Below the pieces are notes generated by a model, which was not told the origin of the DNA, made no database searches, and worked only from the letters and a program-made list of their open reading frames with translations. 64,000 nucleotides of DNA. Origin: Henriciella mobilis. Its GTDB lineage: Bacteria > Pseudomonadota > Alphaproteobacteria > Caulobacterales > Hyphomonadaceae. The translations under genes were made by a program, and so were the position numbers. How positions within the stretch are numbered: position 1 is the first letter of the stretch; the number at the start of each line of letters is the position of its first letter. Shown one piece after another: positions 8,709 through 18,485 of the stretch. The stretch is taken from contig NZ_QWFZ01000017.1 in assembly GCF_003576315.1 (NCBI RefSeq), positions 186,001-250,000 of the forward strand. The letters are read 5' to 3'.

Positions 8709-10114
8709 GGAGCGTCTCCTTTGTTCACCGGGGGGTGAAGCGATTCAAGGTTGGCTTGTCCACCCGCATTGATGGCCTCAGCTGCTTTCTCCTGGTCGGC
8801 CCGCGTGATCGGATAGCGCCAGATGAGCAGCGCAGCGAGGGCGTAGGAAACGACCGGTACGCCCACAAAGACCAGCATCAGCCCGCGCACGGTTTCCGGC
8901 GAGTTGTCTGTCGCCGGATTGAAGCCGACCAGCACGCCGAGCAGGATGTAGGGGATGCCGATGGCGAAGCTGGCGCCGGTCTTGTAGGCGCCGGACATCA
9001 GCGAATAGAACAGGCCGGCGCGGTTGCCACCGCCGCGGGCTTCTTCCGCCTCGACAAGGTCTGCCATCATCGAGCGGACCAGGATAAAGGGCGAGCCATA
9101 GCCAAAGCCGGATATGATCGCAGCGATGAGGAGCGACACCGCCCCGCCGCCCATCAGGGCGAGCGGCATGTAGCAGACATAGGTCAGGGCCGACCACAGG
9201 CAGACCGACCGCATGGCGATGTATTTCTCTGTGCGTTTGGAGATCCAGACCCAGACCGGCATGGCGGCGAAGCCGGCGATGAAGTGCGCCATCAGGATGA
9301 GAGAGGCGGTGCCGTGGCCGACGCCGAAGCCCCAGAGGGACGCAAACAGGAAGGTGCCCGCCGTGCCGGCAATCGCGATCCCGATGAAGATTTCGGTCGC
9401 GAGCAGGCGCCAGAGTGTCTGTTGCTTAAGGGCGGCCAGAATGGCCTTTGGATGAAAGCTGGCGCGCGGCGCACTGGCATCCGGCTTCGGGTCGGGCACC
9501 AGCCAGACCGCCGCGCCGACCGTCACGGGCAGGGCAATGATCAGGAACCAGCCCATGATCGAGATCTGCTCGGCGAAGCTTATGCCGCCGAACTGTTCCA
9601 GCAGGGATGGCAGGGCAAGCATCACCAGCATGGTGGAGATGGTGAACAGCTCGCGCCACATGAACAGCCGCGAGCGTTCGTCATAGGTCTTCGCAATCGA
9701 TGGCGCCCAGGCCTGGTGCGGCGTCACGATCATCGTCGTGCCGATGTAGAAGATGAAGAGGATGACCGCGAGAAAGAGCGGCGAGACCGGCGGGCCGACC
9801 GGATTGTAGAGGAACCAGACCGCTGGCAGCAGGATCGGCACGGCAATCAGCAGCCAATGGCGAATCTTGCCGAGGCGCGACGGCTTGGTATCGACCAGCC
9901 ATCCCATGACCGGGTCGGAGAACAGGTCCCAGAAGCGCAGGACCATGAAGATCAGGCCCACCAGGGCCGTTCCCAGGCCCATCTGCTCGGCATAGAATGG
10001 GGCGATGAACACAGCCATGGGAAGACCCACGGCACCGAATGGAATGCCGACCGAACCGTATGCGACAACTTGCGGAAGGGGCAGCTTTGCTGGCACGCTT
10101 GTCATGGACGCCAT
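8705..10114 (-). CDS. MFS transporter, GPH (glycoside-pentoside-hexuronide) type
   Basis: Polytopic transporter of about 469 aa with around 12 membrane segments. The loop-2/3 motif [27 protein letters not shown] is typical of GPH:cation symporters such as MelB, in which an Asp in this region coordinates the cation. Other recognisable parts are TPHQAWAP and YDERSRLF. The sugar-like substrate cannot be identified. ATG codons at 10114 and 10105 are both possible. It is divergent from hrcA with a 78-bp gap and overlaps rph by 4 nt. Confidence 0.88.
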   Translation of the reverse strand: MASMTSVPAKLPLPQVVAYGSVGIPFGAVGLPMAVFIAPFYAEQMGLGTALVGLIFMVLRFWDLFSDPVMGWLVDTKPSRLGKIRHWLLIAVPILLPAVWFLYNPVGPPVSPLFLAVILFIFYIGTTMIVTPHQAWAPSIAKTYDERSRLFMWRELFTISTMLVMLALPSLLEQFGGISFAEQISIMGWFLIIALPVTVGAAVWLVPDPKPDASAPRASFHPKAILAALKQQTLWRLLATEIFIGIAIAGTAGTFLFASLWGFGVGHGTASLILMAHFIAGFAAMPVWVWISKRTEKYIAMRSVCLWSALTYVCYMPLALMGGGAVSLLIAAIISGFGYGSPFILVRSMMADLVEAEEARGGGNRAGLFYSLMSGAYKTGASFAIGIPYILLGVLVGFNPATDNSPETVRGLMLVFVGVPVVSYALAALLIWRYPITRADQEKAAEAINAGGQANLESLHPPVNKGDAP

Positions 10115-10192
10115 GGAACCCGATTTGTTGACGGTGTGAAAGCAAAAAGTCTTATTGAAACTGGTGATTGCAATTCCGGGAAATTCAACGGA

Positions 10193-11272
10193 ATGAGTGA
10201 AGACAAACCCCTCAGCGGCCTGCTCCAGAGCCTCGATGAGCGCTCGCGCACCATCTTTCGCGAGATCGTCGAGACGTATCTCGAAACCGGTGAACCGGTT
10301 GGCTCGCGGACCCTGTCGAAGAGCGGCATCAGCCTCTCGCCCGCCTCGATCCGTAATGTCATGGCGGACCTGACCGATATGGGCCTGCTGGACAGCCCGC
10401 ATATTTCCGCCGGCCGTATGCCGACGCATGTCGGCCTGCGCCTGTTCGTCGATGGCTTCCTCGAGATCGGCCAGCCATCGGAGGATGACCGCGCCGAAAT
10501 CGAGGACCGGCTGCGCTCTGGCGGACGCGATCTGCAGGGCCTTCTTAAAGAGGCGTCCTCCATCCTGTCGGGCCTCGCAGGCGGCGCGGGCCTGGTCAGC
10601 TCGCCGACGCGCGAACGCCCCGTTCGGCACGTCGAATTCGTCCCGCTGGCGACAGGCGAGGCGCTCTGCATCCTCGTCGACGAGATGGGAGACGTCGAAA
10701 ACCGGCTGGTGAAAGTCCCGCCGGGCCTGCCGGCGACAACACTCATGGAGGCGGGCAACTATCTCGCCGCGCGCATGAAGGGCCGCACACTGCGCGAAGC
10801 CTCGCAGGCCGTGCGCGAGGAAATCCAGGAACGCCGCGCGCAGCTCGACCAGGCCGCCGCATCGCTGGTGGAGCAGGGGCTGGCCGAATGGGGCGGGGAG
10901 GTGCCGGGCGAGGAGCGTGCGCTGATCGTGCATGGCCGCGCCAACCTGCTGAACGATCCCGGCGCAGCGGAAAACATGGAGCAGGTGCGCCAGCTCTTCG
11001 ATATCCTTGAGCGCCAGCAGGGCCTGCTGGATGTTCTGGATTCCACGCGGGAAGCGGAAGGCGTGCGGCTTTTTATCGGTTCGGAGAACAGGCTTTTTCC
11101 GTTGTCTGGTTCAAGCCTGATTGTCGCTCCCTATATGAACGCCACGAGACAGGTAATCGGCGCACTCGGCGTGATCGGACCGACGCGGCTCAACTATGCA
11201 AGGGTAATCCCGATGGTGGATTATACCGCGCGTATTGTCGGTCAGATTCTCGCCGAACGCCATAAGACGTGA
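10193..11272 (+). CDS. hrcA: Heat-inducible transcription repressor HrcA
   Basis: Negative regulator of chaperone operons through the CIRCE inverted repeat, with folding assisted by GroEL. The 359-aa protein has the N-terminal winged helix region (RSRTIFREIVETYLETGEPVGSRTL, then SPASIRNVMADLTDMGLL and HISAGRMPT), which is the HrcA signature. The GAF-like and dimerisation domains follow, ending in IGPTRLNYARVIPMVDYTA. grpE starts 13 bp downstream, the standard hrcA-grpE pair. I found no CIRCE element here, so its target (probably groESL) lies elsewhere. The long open frame upstream is a shadow of the transporter gene. Confidence 0.97.
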   Translation: MSEDKPLSGLLQSLDERSRTIFREIVETYLETGEPVGSRTLSKSGISLSPASIRNVMADLTDMGLLDSPHISAGRMPTHVGLRLFVDGFLEIGQPSEDDRAEIEDRLRSGGRDLQGLLKEASSILSGLAGGAGLVSSPTRERPVRHVEFVPLATGEALCILVDEMGDVENRLVKVPPGLPATTLMEAGNYLAARMKGRTLREASQAVREEIQERRAQLDQAAASLVEQGLAEWGGEVPGEERALIVHGRANLLNDPGAAENMEQVRQLFDILERQQGLLDVLDSTREAEGVRLFIGSENRLFPLSGSSLIVAPYMNATRQVIGALGVIGPTRLNYARVIPMVDYTARIVGQILAERHKT

Positions 11273-11285
11273 GAGTATTGAGGGC

Positions 11286-11885
11286 ATGAACGAAGATCAG
11301 AAGAGGCCGGAAGAGGCCGTTGAAACCGAAACGCTGGACGCCGGATCGCCGGAGTCCGAAAAGCTGGAAGAGGCCGCCGCCGCGGACAATCGGGATCCCG
11401 ATCCGGAGACGCGTATTGCCGAGCTTGAAGGCGAGGTGCAGGGGCTGAAGGACCAGGTCCTGCGCGCCCATGCGGAGATGGACAATGTCCGCAAGCGCAC
11501 GGCCAAGGAAGTCGTCGATGCGCGCGTCTATGCTGTCGAGAAGTTCGCGGGTGACCTGCTGAACGTATCGGACAATCTCGCCCGCGCGCTCGGGGCGCTG
11601 CCTGATGAGGAACGCGACGCGCTGACCGAGGCCGGCAAGAACCTGCTCGGCGGCATCGAGATGACGCAGAAGGAGCTGCACACCGTGCTCGCCCGCCATG
11701 GCGTGACGGCGATCGATGCTGCGCCCGGCGCCGCCTTCGACCCGAACCACCACCAGGCTGTCAGCCAGATCCCGTCCGACCAGCCATCCGGCACCATCGC
11801 CGAAACCTTCCAGACCGGCTGGAAGATCGGCGAACGCGTCCTGCGCGCCGCCATGGTCGCCGTGAGTGCGGGGAAACCGAGCTAG
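11286..11885 (+). CDS. grpE: Nucleotide exchange factor GrpE
   Basis: Exchange factor releasing ADP from DnaK. The 199-aa product has an acidic, low-complexity N-terminus. A long coiled-coil helix follows (about residues 45-90, with LKDQVLRAHAEMDNVRKRTAKE), then the C-terminal beta domain ending FQTGWKIGERVLRAAMVAVS, the conserved GrpE tail. The ATG at 11286 follows the hrcA stop by 13 bp and gives a normal N-terminus. Its partner dnaK lies 1.8 kb downstream, separated by two genes on the other strand. Confidence 0.97.
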   Translation: MNEDQKRPEEAVETETLDAGSPESEKLEEAAAADNRDPDPETRIAELEGEVQGLKDQVLRAHAEMDNVRKRTAKEVVDARVYAVEKFAGDLLNVSDNLARALGALPDEERDALTEAGKNLLGGIEMTQKELHTVLARHGVTAIDAAPGAAFDPNHHQAVSQIPSDQPSGTIAETFQTGWKIGERVLRAAMVAVSAGKPS

Positions 11886-11893
11886 GCGCGTCC

Positions 11894-12880
11894 CTACTTC
11901 TCCACCAGCTCCACGCGCCGGTTCTGTTCGCGGCCGGCGTCGCTGGCGTTCGAGAAGACCGGTGAGAGAGGCCCGACGCCGTGCGGTTCCAGGCGGTCTG
12001 AAGCGATGTCGTAATCCTGTTTCAGCGCATCGGCGACGGCCATGGCGCGATCGGATGAGAGTTTGCGGTTATAGGCGAATGTGCCTTTGGCGTCGGTATG
12101 GCCGACGACATAGAAGCTCTTGTCCGGGTGGGCGTTGAGGAATTCGGCGATGGCATCCAGCGCGGCTTTCGATTCCGGCTTGAGCGTCGCCTTGTCGAAG
12201 TCGAAGACAATGCCATCCAGAACCACACGGCCGTAGTCTTCCATGTCTGATCCCATGGCTTCAGCATCGACGACGACCAGGCCTGTTTCGGCCGCTTCCA
12301 CTTCGACGATATCGATCAGCGCGCCGATATAGTCCTCTGCATGCTGCTCCACATGGATCGTGACATAGGCGGTCCCGCCCGCGCGCTCCTTTTTCGCCAC
12401 GATGGTCCCCGCGCCGCCCGCTGTGGCTGTGCCGGCGGTCATCGTATTGGCCTCGCCGCCTTTCGAAATCGGGTTCTGGATGAAGTAGACTTCGCTCCAG
12501 CTGCGCGATCCCACACCGGCGCCGCGCCTGTCTGCTGACATGCCTTTTCCGAGAATCTCGAAGTCTTCGGCCTCAAGCGCGTCGAGATAATTGGAATAGA
12601 CTTCCGAGAAGGTGCGGTCGGTGCCTTCATACTTGTAGAAGGTGCGCGTGACCCGGCCTTCGGTCTCGATCACGTCGTCGATGTAGCGATAGCCTGTGAC
12701 GGGACCGACGGGCACTTTGAAGGGCTGATAGTTTTCGATGTGCTGCCAGGCGATGACCTGACCTGGATAGCGCTCGATCATCGGATGTTCGATGGCGCCA
12801 TCAATATCCTGGGCCAGAGCGATGTACGGTGCGGTCATGAGTGTGCCAGCGACCATCGCGGCACGGATCAGTTTCAACAT
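11894..12880 (-). CDS. OmpA-family outer membrane protein
   Basis: 328-aa exported protein with a signal peptide (residues 1-23, ending IALAQ). Its long N-terminal region (about 25-200) is not one I recognise. It is followed by a C-terminal OmpA-like peptidoglycan-binding domain: GIVFDFDKATLKPESK at about 212-228, then VVGHTDAKGTFAYNRKLSSDRA and the NRRVELVEK end. This architecture anchors an outer membrane or periplasmic domain to the cell wall. The Shine-Dalgarno (GGGAGG) is partly inside a strong hairpin just before the ATG, listed separately. It converges on grpE with an 8-bp gap. Confidence 0.9.
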   Translation of the reverse strand: MLKLIRAAMVAGTLMTAPYIALAQDIDGAIEHPMIERYPGQVIAWQHIENYQPFKVPVGPVTGYRYIDDVIETEGRVTRTFYKYEGTDRTFSEVYSNYLDALEAEDFEILGKGMSADRRGAGVGSRSWSEVYFIQNPISKGGEANTMTAGTATAGGAGTIVAKKERAGGTAYVTIHVEQHAEDYIGALIDIVEVEAAETGLVVVDAEAMGSDMEDYGRVVLDGIVFDFDKATLKPESKAALDAIAEFLNAHPDKSFYVVGHTDAKGTFAYNRKLSSDRAMAVADALKQDYDIASDRLEPHGVGPLSPVFSNASDAGREQNRRVELVEK

Positions 12881-12882
12881 GG

Positions 12883-12913
12883 TGCGTCCCTCCCACAGAA
12901 CTGCTGGGACGCA
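12883..12913 (-). promoter_or_regulatory. RBS-overlapping hairpin of the OmpA-family gene
   Basis: On the minus strand, TGCGTCCC (12913-12906) pairs perfectly with GGGACGCA (12890-12883), with a further CAG/CTG inner pairing. The 3' arm ends 2 nt before the ATG and overlaps the Shine-Dalgarno GGGAGG (12894-12889). If the transcript starts upstream of the hairpin, the ribosome site would be partly masked. A possible -10 (CATAAT, 12923-12918) could place the start inside the 5' arm, which would weaken the model. Confidence 0.45.
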
Positions 12914-13012
12914 TATAATTATGGTTAATCCGGTTTGGCCAGTCTTCTACTTATGGACGCTTTGGCCTGGGGCGCTTTTTTTTGCTGTATCGAAGCACAA
13001 GGCTGCGATCGG

Positions 13013-13306
13013 TCAGGCCGGCGCCGCGCCCCGCCTGCCCGAGGCGTCGTGCGTGCGGGCGTGCATCTCAATCCTCTCCAGCGTGATTGCGCAGGCATGA
13101 ATCGATTGAACCGGCGAGCTGCGTCCGGGAATCCACCTGTCCCAAAGGCGCTCGTGTACTGAGTAGGCGATGGTTTGAATGAAGGGCTCAATCAAGCCGA
13201 TGCTGAGTGCGATGGTCCAGTTGCCGGTCAGCGCATAAGCGACCGCAATCGCGACCGTCAGGTGCATCAGGCTGTAGGTCAGGGTTTTCAGCAAGCCGCG
13301 TGACAT
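13013..13306 (-). CDS. DUF2061 small membrane protein
   Basis: 97-aa protein whose first 60 residues match DUF2061: LLKTLTYSLMHL..VAIAVAYALTGNWTIALSIGLIEPFIQTIAYSVHERLW, with two membrane helices and the conserved HERLW end. The last 35 residues are an unconserved hydrophilic tail. The family has no assigned biochemical role. It is transcribed away from dnaK; a Fur-box-like repeat sits about 50 bp before its start. Confidence 0.82.
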   Translation of the reverse strand: MSRGLLKTLTYSLMHLTVAIAVAYALTGNWTIALSIGLIEPFIQTIAYSVHERLWDRWIPGRSSPVQSIHACAITLERIEMHARTHDASGRRGAAPA

Positions 13307-13345
13307 CGCTCATCCTCGTCTGGTCTAGTCCAGAAGAAATTGTGC

Positions 13346-13371
13346 GATTGAGAATGGTTTTCAAATCAATC
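13346..13371. promoter_or_regulatory. Fur-box-like inverted repeat
   Basis: Nested inverted repeats: an outer GATTGA (13346-13351) with TCAATC (13366-13371), and an inner TTGAGAA/TTTTCAA (13348-13354 and 13358-13364) with one mismatch. The core TGAGAAT-G-GTTTTCA resembles a 7-1-7 Fur site. It lies about 40-65 bp upstream of the DUF2061 start codon. Confidence 0.35.
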
Positions 13372-13504
13372 GTTCTGCTTGGCTCTATAGACTGGATTGA
13401 TAAGGGGCCTTTGCGTATTTCCGTTCCGGTAAGTGTCATTGCGTATTGCATGCGGGAATATGAGGCCTTCAGGGCTGCCTTATCACTCAAATGTGAGGCA
13501 ACCT

Positions 13505-13532
13505 CTTGAGCCAGCGAAAGGCCTTCCCATAT
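13505..13532 (+). promoter_or_regulatory. Heat-shock (sigma-32) promoter of dnaK
   Basis: CTTG at 13505-13508 and CCCATAT at 13526-13532 are separated by 17 nt, matching the alphaproteobacterial RpoH consensus (CTTG, 17-18 nt, then a C-rich CCCAT-type -10). It lies 130 bp upstream of the dnaK ATG. No CIRCE repeat is present, so RpoH rather than HrcA probably controls dnaK. Confidence 0.6.
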
Positions 13533-13661
13533 CGCAGCCTGAGGATGTGCTCATCAGACAGGGCGCATCATTCACAATCCATAGAGCTGCTGTTTCGGGC
13601 GCTGCCGGACAGGCCAATGAAACGAAACGGTGGCGGCTAGAGAAAGAGAGAGTGAACGAAA

Positions 13662-15575
<1,914 letters not shown>

Positions 15576-15600
15576 ACCCTTCGAAAGCGACTAAAATCAG

Positions 15601-15633
15601 GCGCCCCGCAAGAGCTTTTGCGGGGCGCTTTGC
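15601..15633 (+). terminator. Intrinsic terminator after dnaK
   Basis: GCGCCCCGCAA (15601-15611) pairs perfectly with TTGCGGGGCGC (15618-15628) over a 6-nt loop and is followed by TTTGCT. It lies 26 bp after the dnaK stop and closes the dnaK transcript. Confidence 0.85.
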
Positions 15634-15681
15634 TATAGGTCCGCGGCGCAGGCGGATACAGGCACGAGGACAGGACCGGCC

Positions 15682-17019
15682 ATGGAAGAGACCCTTGAAG
15701 AGATCGGCGTGATCGCATCGCTGCAGGAATTCTGGTCGCATGTGGAAGAGGTCTTCACGACCGGCTTCCTCGGCCAGCCTGTCGGCAAGGGTGTCCTTGC
15801 CATCGTGATCCTGGTCCTCGCCTTCCTGCTGCGCGGGCTGATTGCCCACGTCATCGCCGCCTCGATCGGCAAGATTGCCGGGCGCACGAAAACGGATTTC
15901 GACGACAAGCTGGTCGAGGCCCTGAAGAAACCGCTGGCGCTGCTGCCGATCGCGGCGGGCGTCTATTTTGCGGCGCAGGCGCTGGGCGCACGCGGCGAAG
16001 TCGACCAGATCGTCGCCGAAGTGACCCGGTCAATCATCGTCGTCGTTGTCTTCTGGACGCTGTTCCGTCTGGTCGATCCGGTGCTGGACCTGCTGAAGCG
16101 TGCGCGGCGGATCATGGGGGAGACCTTCCTCGACTGGATGAAGCGGATCGTGAAGGCGGTCATCTTCTTTGTGGGCGGCGCGGCAGTCCTGGACGTCTGG
16201 GGCGTACCGGTCCTGCCTTTCCTGGCCTCACTGTCGCTCCTGTCCGTTGCGGTCGCGCTCGGCGCGCAGGACCTGTTCAAGAACCTGATCGGCGGCATGA
16301 CCATCATCGGTGAACGGCGCCTGTCCAAGGGCGACTGGATCGTGGTCGACGGTGTCGTGGAAGGGATCGTCGAGGATGTCAGCTTCCGCTCGACCACAGT
16401 GCGCCGGTTCGACAAGGCGCCCGTCTACGTGCCGAACGCAAAGCTTGCCGACAATCCGCTGATCAATTTCTCGCGGATGACGCATCGCCGGATCTACTGG
16501 AAAATCGGCCTTGAATACCGCACGACCGATGAGCAGCTGACCAATATCCGCAAGGCGATCGAGAATTATATCGAGGCGAACGACGACTTCGCGCCAGCGG
16601 TTGATGTTTCCACCTTCGTGCACATCGACGAGTTCGCCGACAGTGCCGTGAACATCATGGTCTACTGCTTTACCAAGACGACGGCGTGGGGAGAATGGCT
16701 TGCGATCAAGGAGCAGCTTGCTTTCTTCATCAAGAAGACAGTCGAGGAAGCGGGCGCCAGTTTTGCCTTCCCGAGCAGGTCGCTCTATTTCGAGAAACTG
16801 CCGGATGGTTTCGCGCCGGAACCGTTCGAGCCACCGGCCGATGAGGATGCAGAAAGCACGGAAGACGTCGATGAAGGCGATATCCCGGAAAAACACGAAA
16901 GCAACAGCGTGCAGGCGTCCAGGCGCCGCGGAGCGACCCGCAGGCGCGGGCCTCACCCGCATGGGCGTGGTGTCGAAGACGAGACGGCCGACAAGGACGG
17001 GGGTGATGAGGGCGAATAG
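15682..17019 (+). CDS. MscS-family mechanosensitive channel
   Basis: 445-aa inner membrane protein. Hydrophobic helices lie near residues 35-60, 80-100, 115-135 and 155-200. The pore helix and beta domain form the classic MscS core: LSLLSVAVALGAQDLFKNLIGGMTIIGERRLSKGDWI, followed by VEDVSFRSTTVRRFDKAPVYVPNAKLADNPLINFSR. The C-terminal 70 residues are acidic and then basic and look disordered. Members open under membrane tension to relieve osmotic downshock. The ATG at 15682 follows a weak site; the gene has its own position after the dnaK terminator. Confidence 0.93.
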   Translation: MEETLEEIGVIASLQEFWSHVEEVFTTGFLGQPVGKGVLAIVILVLAFLLRGLIAHVIAASIGKIAGRTKTDFDDKLVEALKKPLALLPIAAGVYFAAQALGARGEVDQIVAEVTRSIIVVVVFWTLFRLVDPVLDLLKRARRIMGETFLDWMKRIVKAVIFFVGGAAVLDVWGVPVLPFLASLSLLSVAVALGAQDLFKNLIGGMTIIGERRLSKGDWIVVDGVVEGIVEDVSFRSTTVRRFDKAPVYVPNAKLADNPLINFSRMTHRRIYWKIGLEYRTTDEQLTNIRKAIENYIEANDDFAPAVDVSTFVHIDEFADSAVNIMVYCFTKTTAWGEWLAIKEQLAFFIKKTVEEAGASFAFPSRSLYFEKLPDGFAPEPFEPPADEDAESTEDVDEGDIPEKHESNSVQASRRRGATRRRGPHPHGRGVEDETADKDGGDEGE

Positions 17020-17073
17020 GGCGTTCGCCGATGCCTCTGATCGCCCGGACGCAATCCTGTTTGGGGCAGCGCC

Positions 17074-17619
17074 ATGAGCAAACCGGACCTCACCGCGGAT
17101 TGCTCACGATGTGCCGCCCTGTGCTGTGTCACGCTGTCATTCGACAAGTCCGACAAGTTCGCCTTTGACAAGCCGGCCGGCGTGCCTTGTCGCCACCTGG
17201 CACAGGATCATACCTGCACGATCCACGACCACCTCGAAGAAGCGGGCTTTGCCGGATGCGTACAGTATGACTGCCAGGGGGCCGGTCAGCGCGTTGTCCA
17301 GGACCTGTTCGGCGGGCGCAGCTGGCGCGACGACCCCTCGCTTCTTGAGCCCATGAGTGAGGCCTTCCGCGCCATGCGGACCATTCATGAGATGCTGGCA
17401 CTGCTGCGCACGGCGTCGCGCCTGACATTGACGGCCTCGCAGCACGAGCGTCTGCAGGCGCTGGAGGACGATCTCTTACCGCCTGAGGGCTGGACGCCCG
17501 AAACGCTGAAGGAGTTCATGAAGGGGGCATCGAACCGCGATCTCGACAGCTTCCTGAAGAGCCTGCGTGCTGTCGCGGGCAAAGAAAAACCCCGGCACGG
17601 TGGCCAGGGCTCTTCCTGA
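17074..17619 (+). CDS. Cysteine-cluster protein (YkgJ-like)
   Basis: 181-aa soluble protein whose first 60 residues carry eight cysteines in a pattern like the YkgJ/putative zinc- or iron-chelating family: CSRCAALCC near residues 10-18, then PCRHLAQDHTCTIHDH and GCVQYDC. The rest is helical with no motif I know. The metal and function are unproven. It follows the MscS gene by 54 bp. The last 35 bases of the coding sequence contain the intrinsic terminator of the convergent ctrA gene. Confidence 0.7.
   Translation: MSKPDLTADCSRCAALCCVTLSFDKSDKFAFDKPAGVPCRHLAQDHTCTIHDHLEEAGFAGCVQYDCQGAGQRVVQDLFGGRSWRDDPSLLEPMSEAFRAMRTIHEMLALLRTASRLTLTASQHERLQALEDDLLPPEGWTPETLKEFMKGASNRDLDSFLKSLRAVAGKEKPRHGGQGSS
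17584..17609 (-). terminator. Intrinsic terminator of ctrA inside the neighbouring gene's end
   Basis: Read on the minus strand, CCCTGGC (17609-17603) pairs with GCCGGGG (17596-17590, one G-T wobble) and is followed by TTTTTCTTT. It lies 34 bp after the ctrA stop and entirely within the coding sequence of the convergent cysteine-cluster gene. Confidence 0.7.
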
Positions 17620-17642
17620 GTGTTCGGTTGTCAAAAAGACGG

Positions 17643-18362
17643 TCAGGCGGCGATCGCCTCTTCCTTCTTCTTCGGGTCGCGCAAGACATAGCCGCGGCCC
17701 CAGACGGTTTCGATATAGTGTTCACCGCCCGGATTGTCGGCGGTAGCGGTCGCCTTGGCGAGCTTCTTGCGGAGCTTGCAGATGAAGACGTCGATGATCT
17801 TCAGTTCCGGCTCGTCCATGCCGCCATAAAGGTGGTTGAGGAACATTTCCTTGGTGAGCGTCGTGCCCTTGCGCAGGGAGAGCAGCTCGAACATCTGGTA
17901 TTCCTTGCCGGTCAGGTGGACGCGCTCGCCCTCGACCTCGACGGTCTTGGCATCCAGGTTGACCAGGATCTCGCCGGTGCGGATGACGCTCTCGGCATGG
18001 CCCTTGGACCGGCGAACGATTGCCGTGATCCGTGCAATCAGCTCGTCCTTGTTAAACGGCTTGGTGAGGTAATCGTCTGCACCGTAGCCGAGCGTCTTAA
18101 CTTTCGCTTCAATGTCCGGATTGCCGGACAGGATCAGCACCGGGGTGTTGATGCGTGCCATGCGCAGCTGCTTCAGCACTTCGTAGCCGGAGATATCGGG
18201 CAGCGACAGGTCGAGGATGATGATGTCATACTCGTACACCTTGCCGAGATCGACGCCTTCCTCGCCCAGGTCAGTCGTATAGATATTGAAGCCTGCCGCT
18301 TTGAGCATCAGCTCTATGCTGCGGGCCACCGAGTTGTCGTCTTCGATTAGAAGAACTCGCAT
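17643..18362 (-). CDS. ctrA: Cell-cycle response regulator CtrA
   Basis: OmpR/PhoB-type response regulator that in dimorphic alphaproteobacteria silences the replication origin and activates flagellar, pilus and division genes. In its 239 aa the receiver domain has the acidic pocket D8/D9, the phospho-acceptor D51, T/S in LILSG and K in LTKPF. The winged-helix DNA-binding domain (about 125-230) contains [37 protein letters not shown], essentially the Caulobacter CtrA signature. It ends in Ala-Ala, the ClpXP degron of CtrA. GGGAG stands 7 nt before the ATG. Two GANTC sites lie just upstream. Confidence 0.98.
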   Translation of the reverse strand: MRVLLIEDDNSVARSIELMLKAAGFNIYTTDLGEEGVDLGKVYEYDIIILDLSLPDISGYEVLKQLRMARINTPVLILSGNPDIEAKVKTLGYGADDYLTKPFNKDELIARITAIVRRSKGHAESVIRTGEILVNLDAKTVEVEGERVHLTGKEYQMFELLSLRKGTTLTKEMFLNHLYGGMDEPELKIIDVFICKLRKKLAKATATADNPGGEHYIETVWGRGYVLRDPKKKEEAIAA

Positions 18363-18374
18363 GTCATTGCTCCC

Positions 18375-18421
18375 GAATCACTCTAGCGACACCCTAGCCG
18401 CCCCGTTAACCAATGTGAATC
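18375..18421. promoter_or_regulatory. GANTC pair in the ctrA promoter region
   Basis: GAATC occurs at 18375-18379 and 18417-18421, 13 and 55 bp upstream of the ctrA start codon. GANTC is the CcrM methylation site, and in Caulobacter methylation state tunes a ctrA promoter through GcrA. TTAA half-sites at 18406, 18431 and 18446 lie in the same region, but their spacings (25 and 15) are not the canonical CtrA 11. Confidence 0.45.
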
Positions 18422-18485
18422 TACGGGCCGTTAATTACCAAGAGTTTAACGTGGATAACTCTGCGGCCATTTTTGTTCATATCTC

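Larger units (their letters stand above)
13307..13661. other. 355-bp intergenic region upstream of dnaK
   Basis: This is the only stretch over 300 bp without a gene that I accept. It holds the Fur-like inverted repeat at 13346-13371 facing the DUF2061 gene and the heat-shock-type promoter at 13505-13532 facing dnaK. It ends with the purine-rich dnaK ribosome site (AGAGAAAGAGAGAG, about 10 nt before the ATG). Open frames crossing it have no recognisable product. Confidence 0.6.

Noticed and set aside
8606-10192. Very long upstream extension of the hrcA frame
   Set aside because: It overlaps the transporter gene on the other strand; HrcA homology starts at 10193 and the extension has no family content.
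10115-10192. CIRCE element expected near hrcA or dnaK
   Set aside because: I looked for TTAGCACTC-N9-GAGTGCTAA in this gap and before dnaK and did not find it; only a weak TTGACG-like -35 is present at 10128.
12976-12983. Run of eight T as a terminator on the plus strand
   Set aside because: The sequence before it offers only a three-base stem, and no plus-strand gene ends there.
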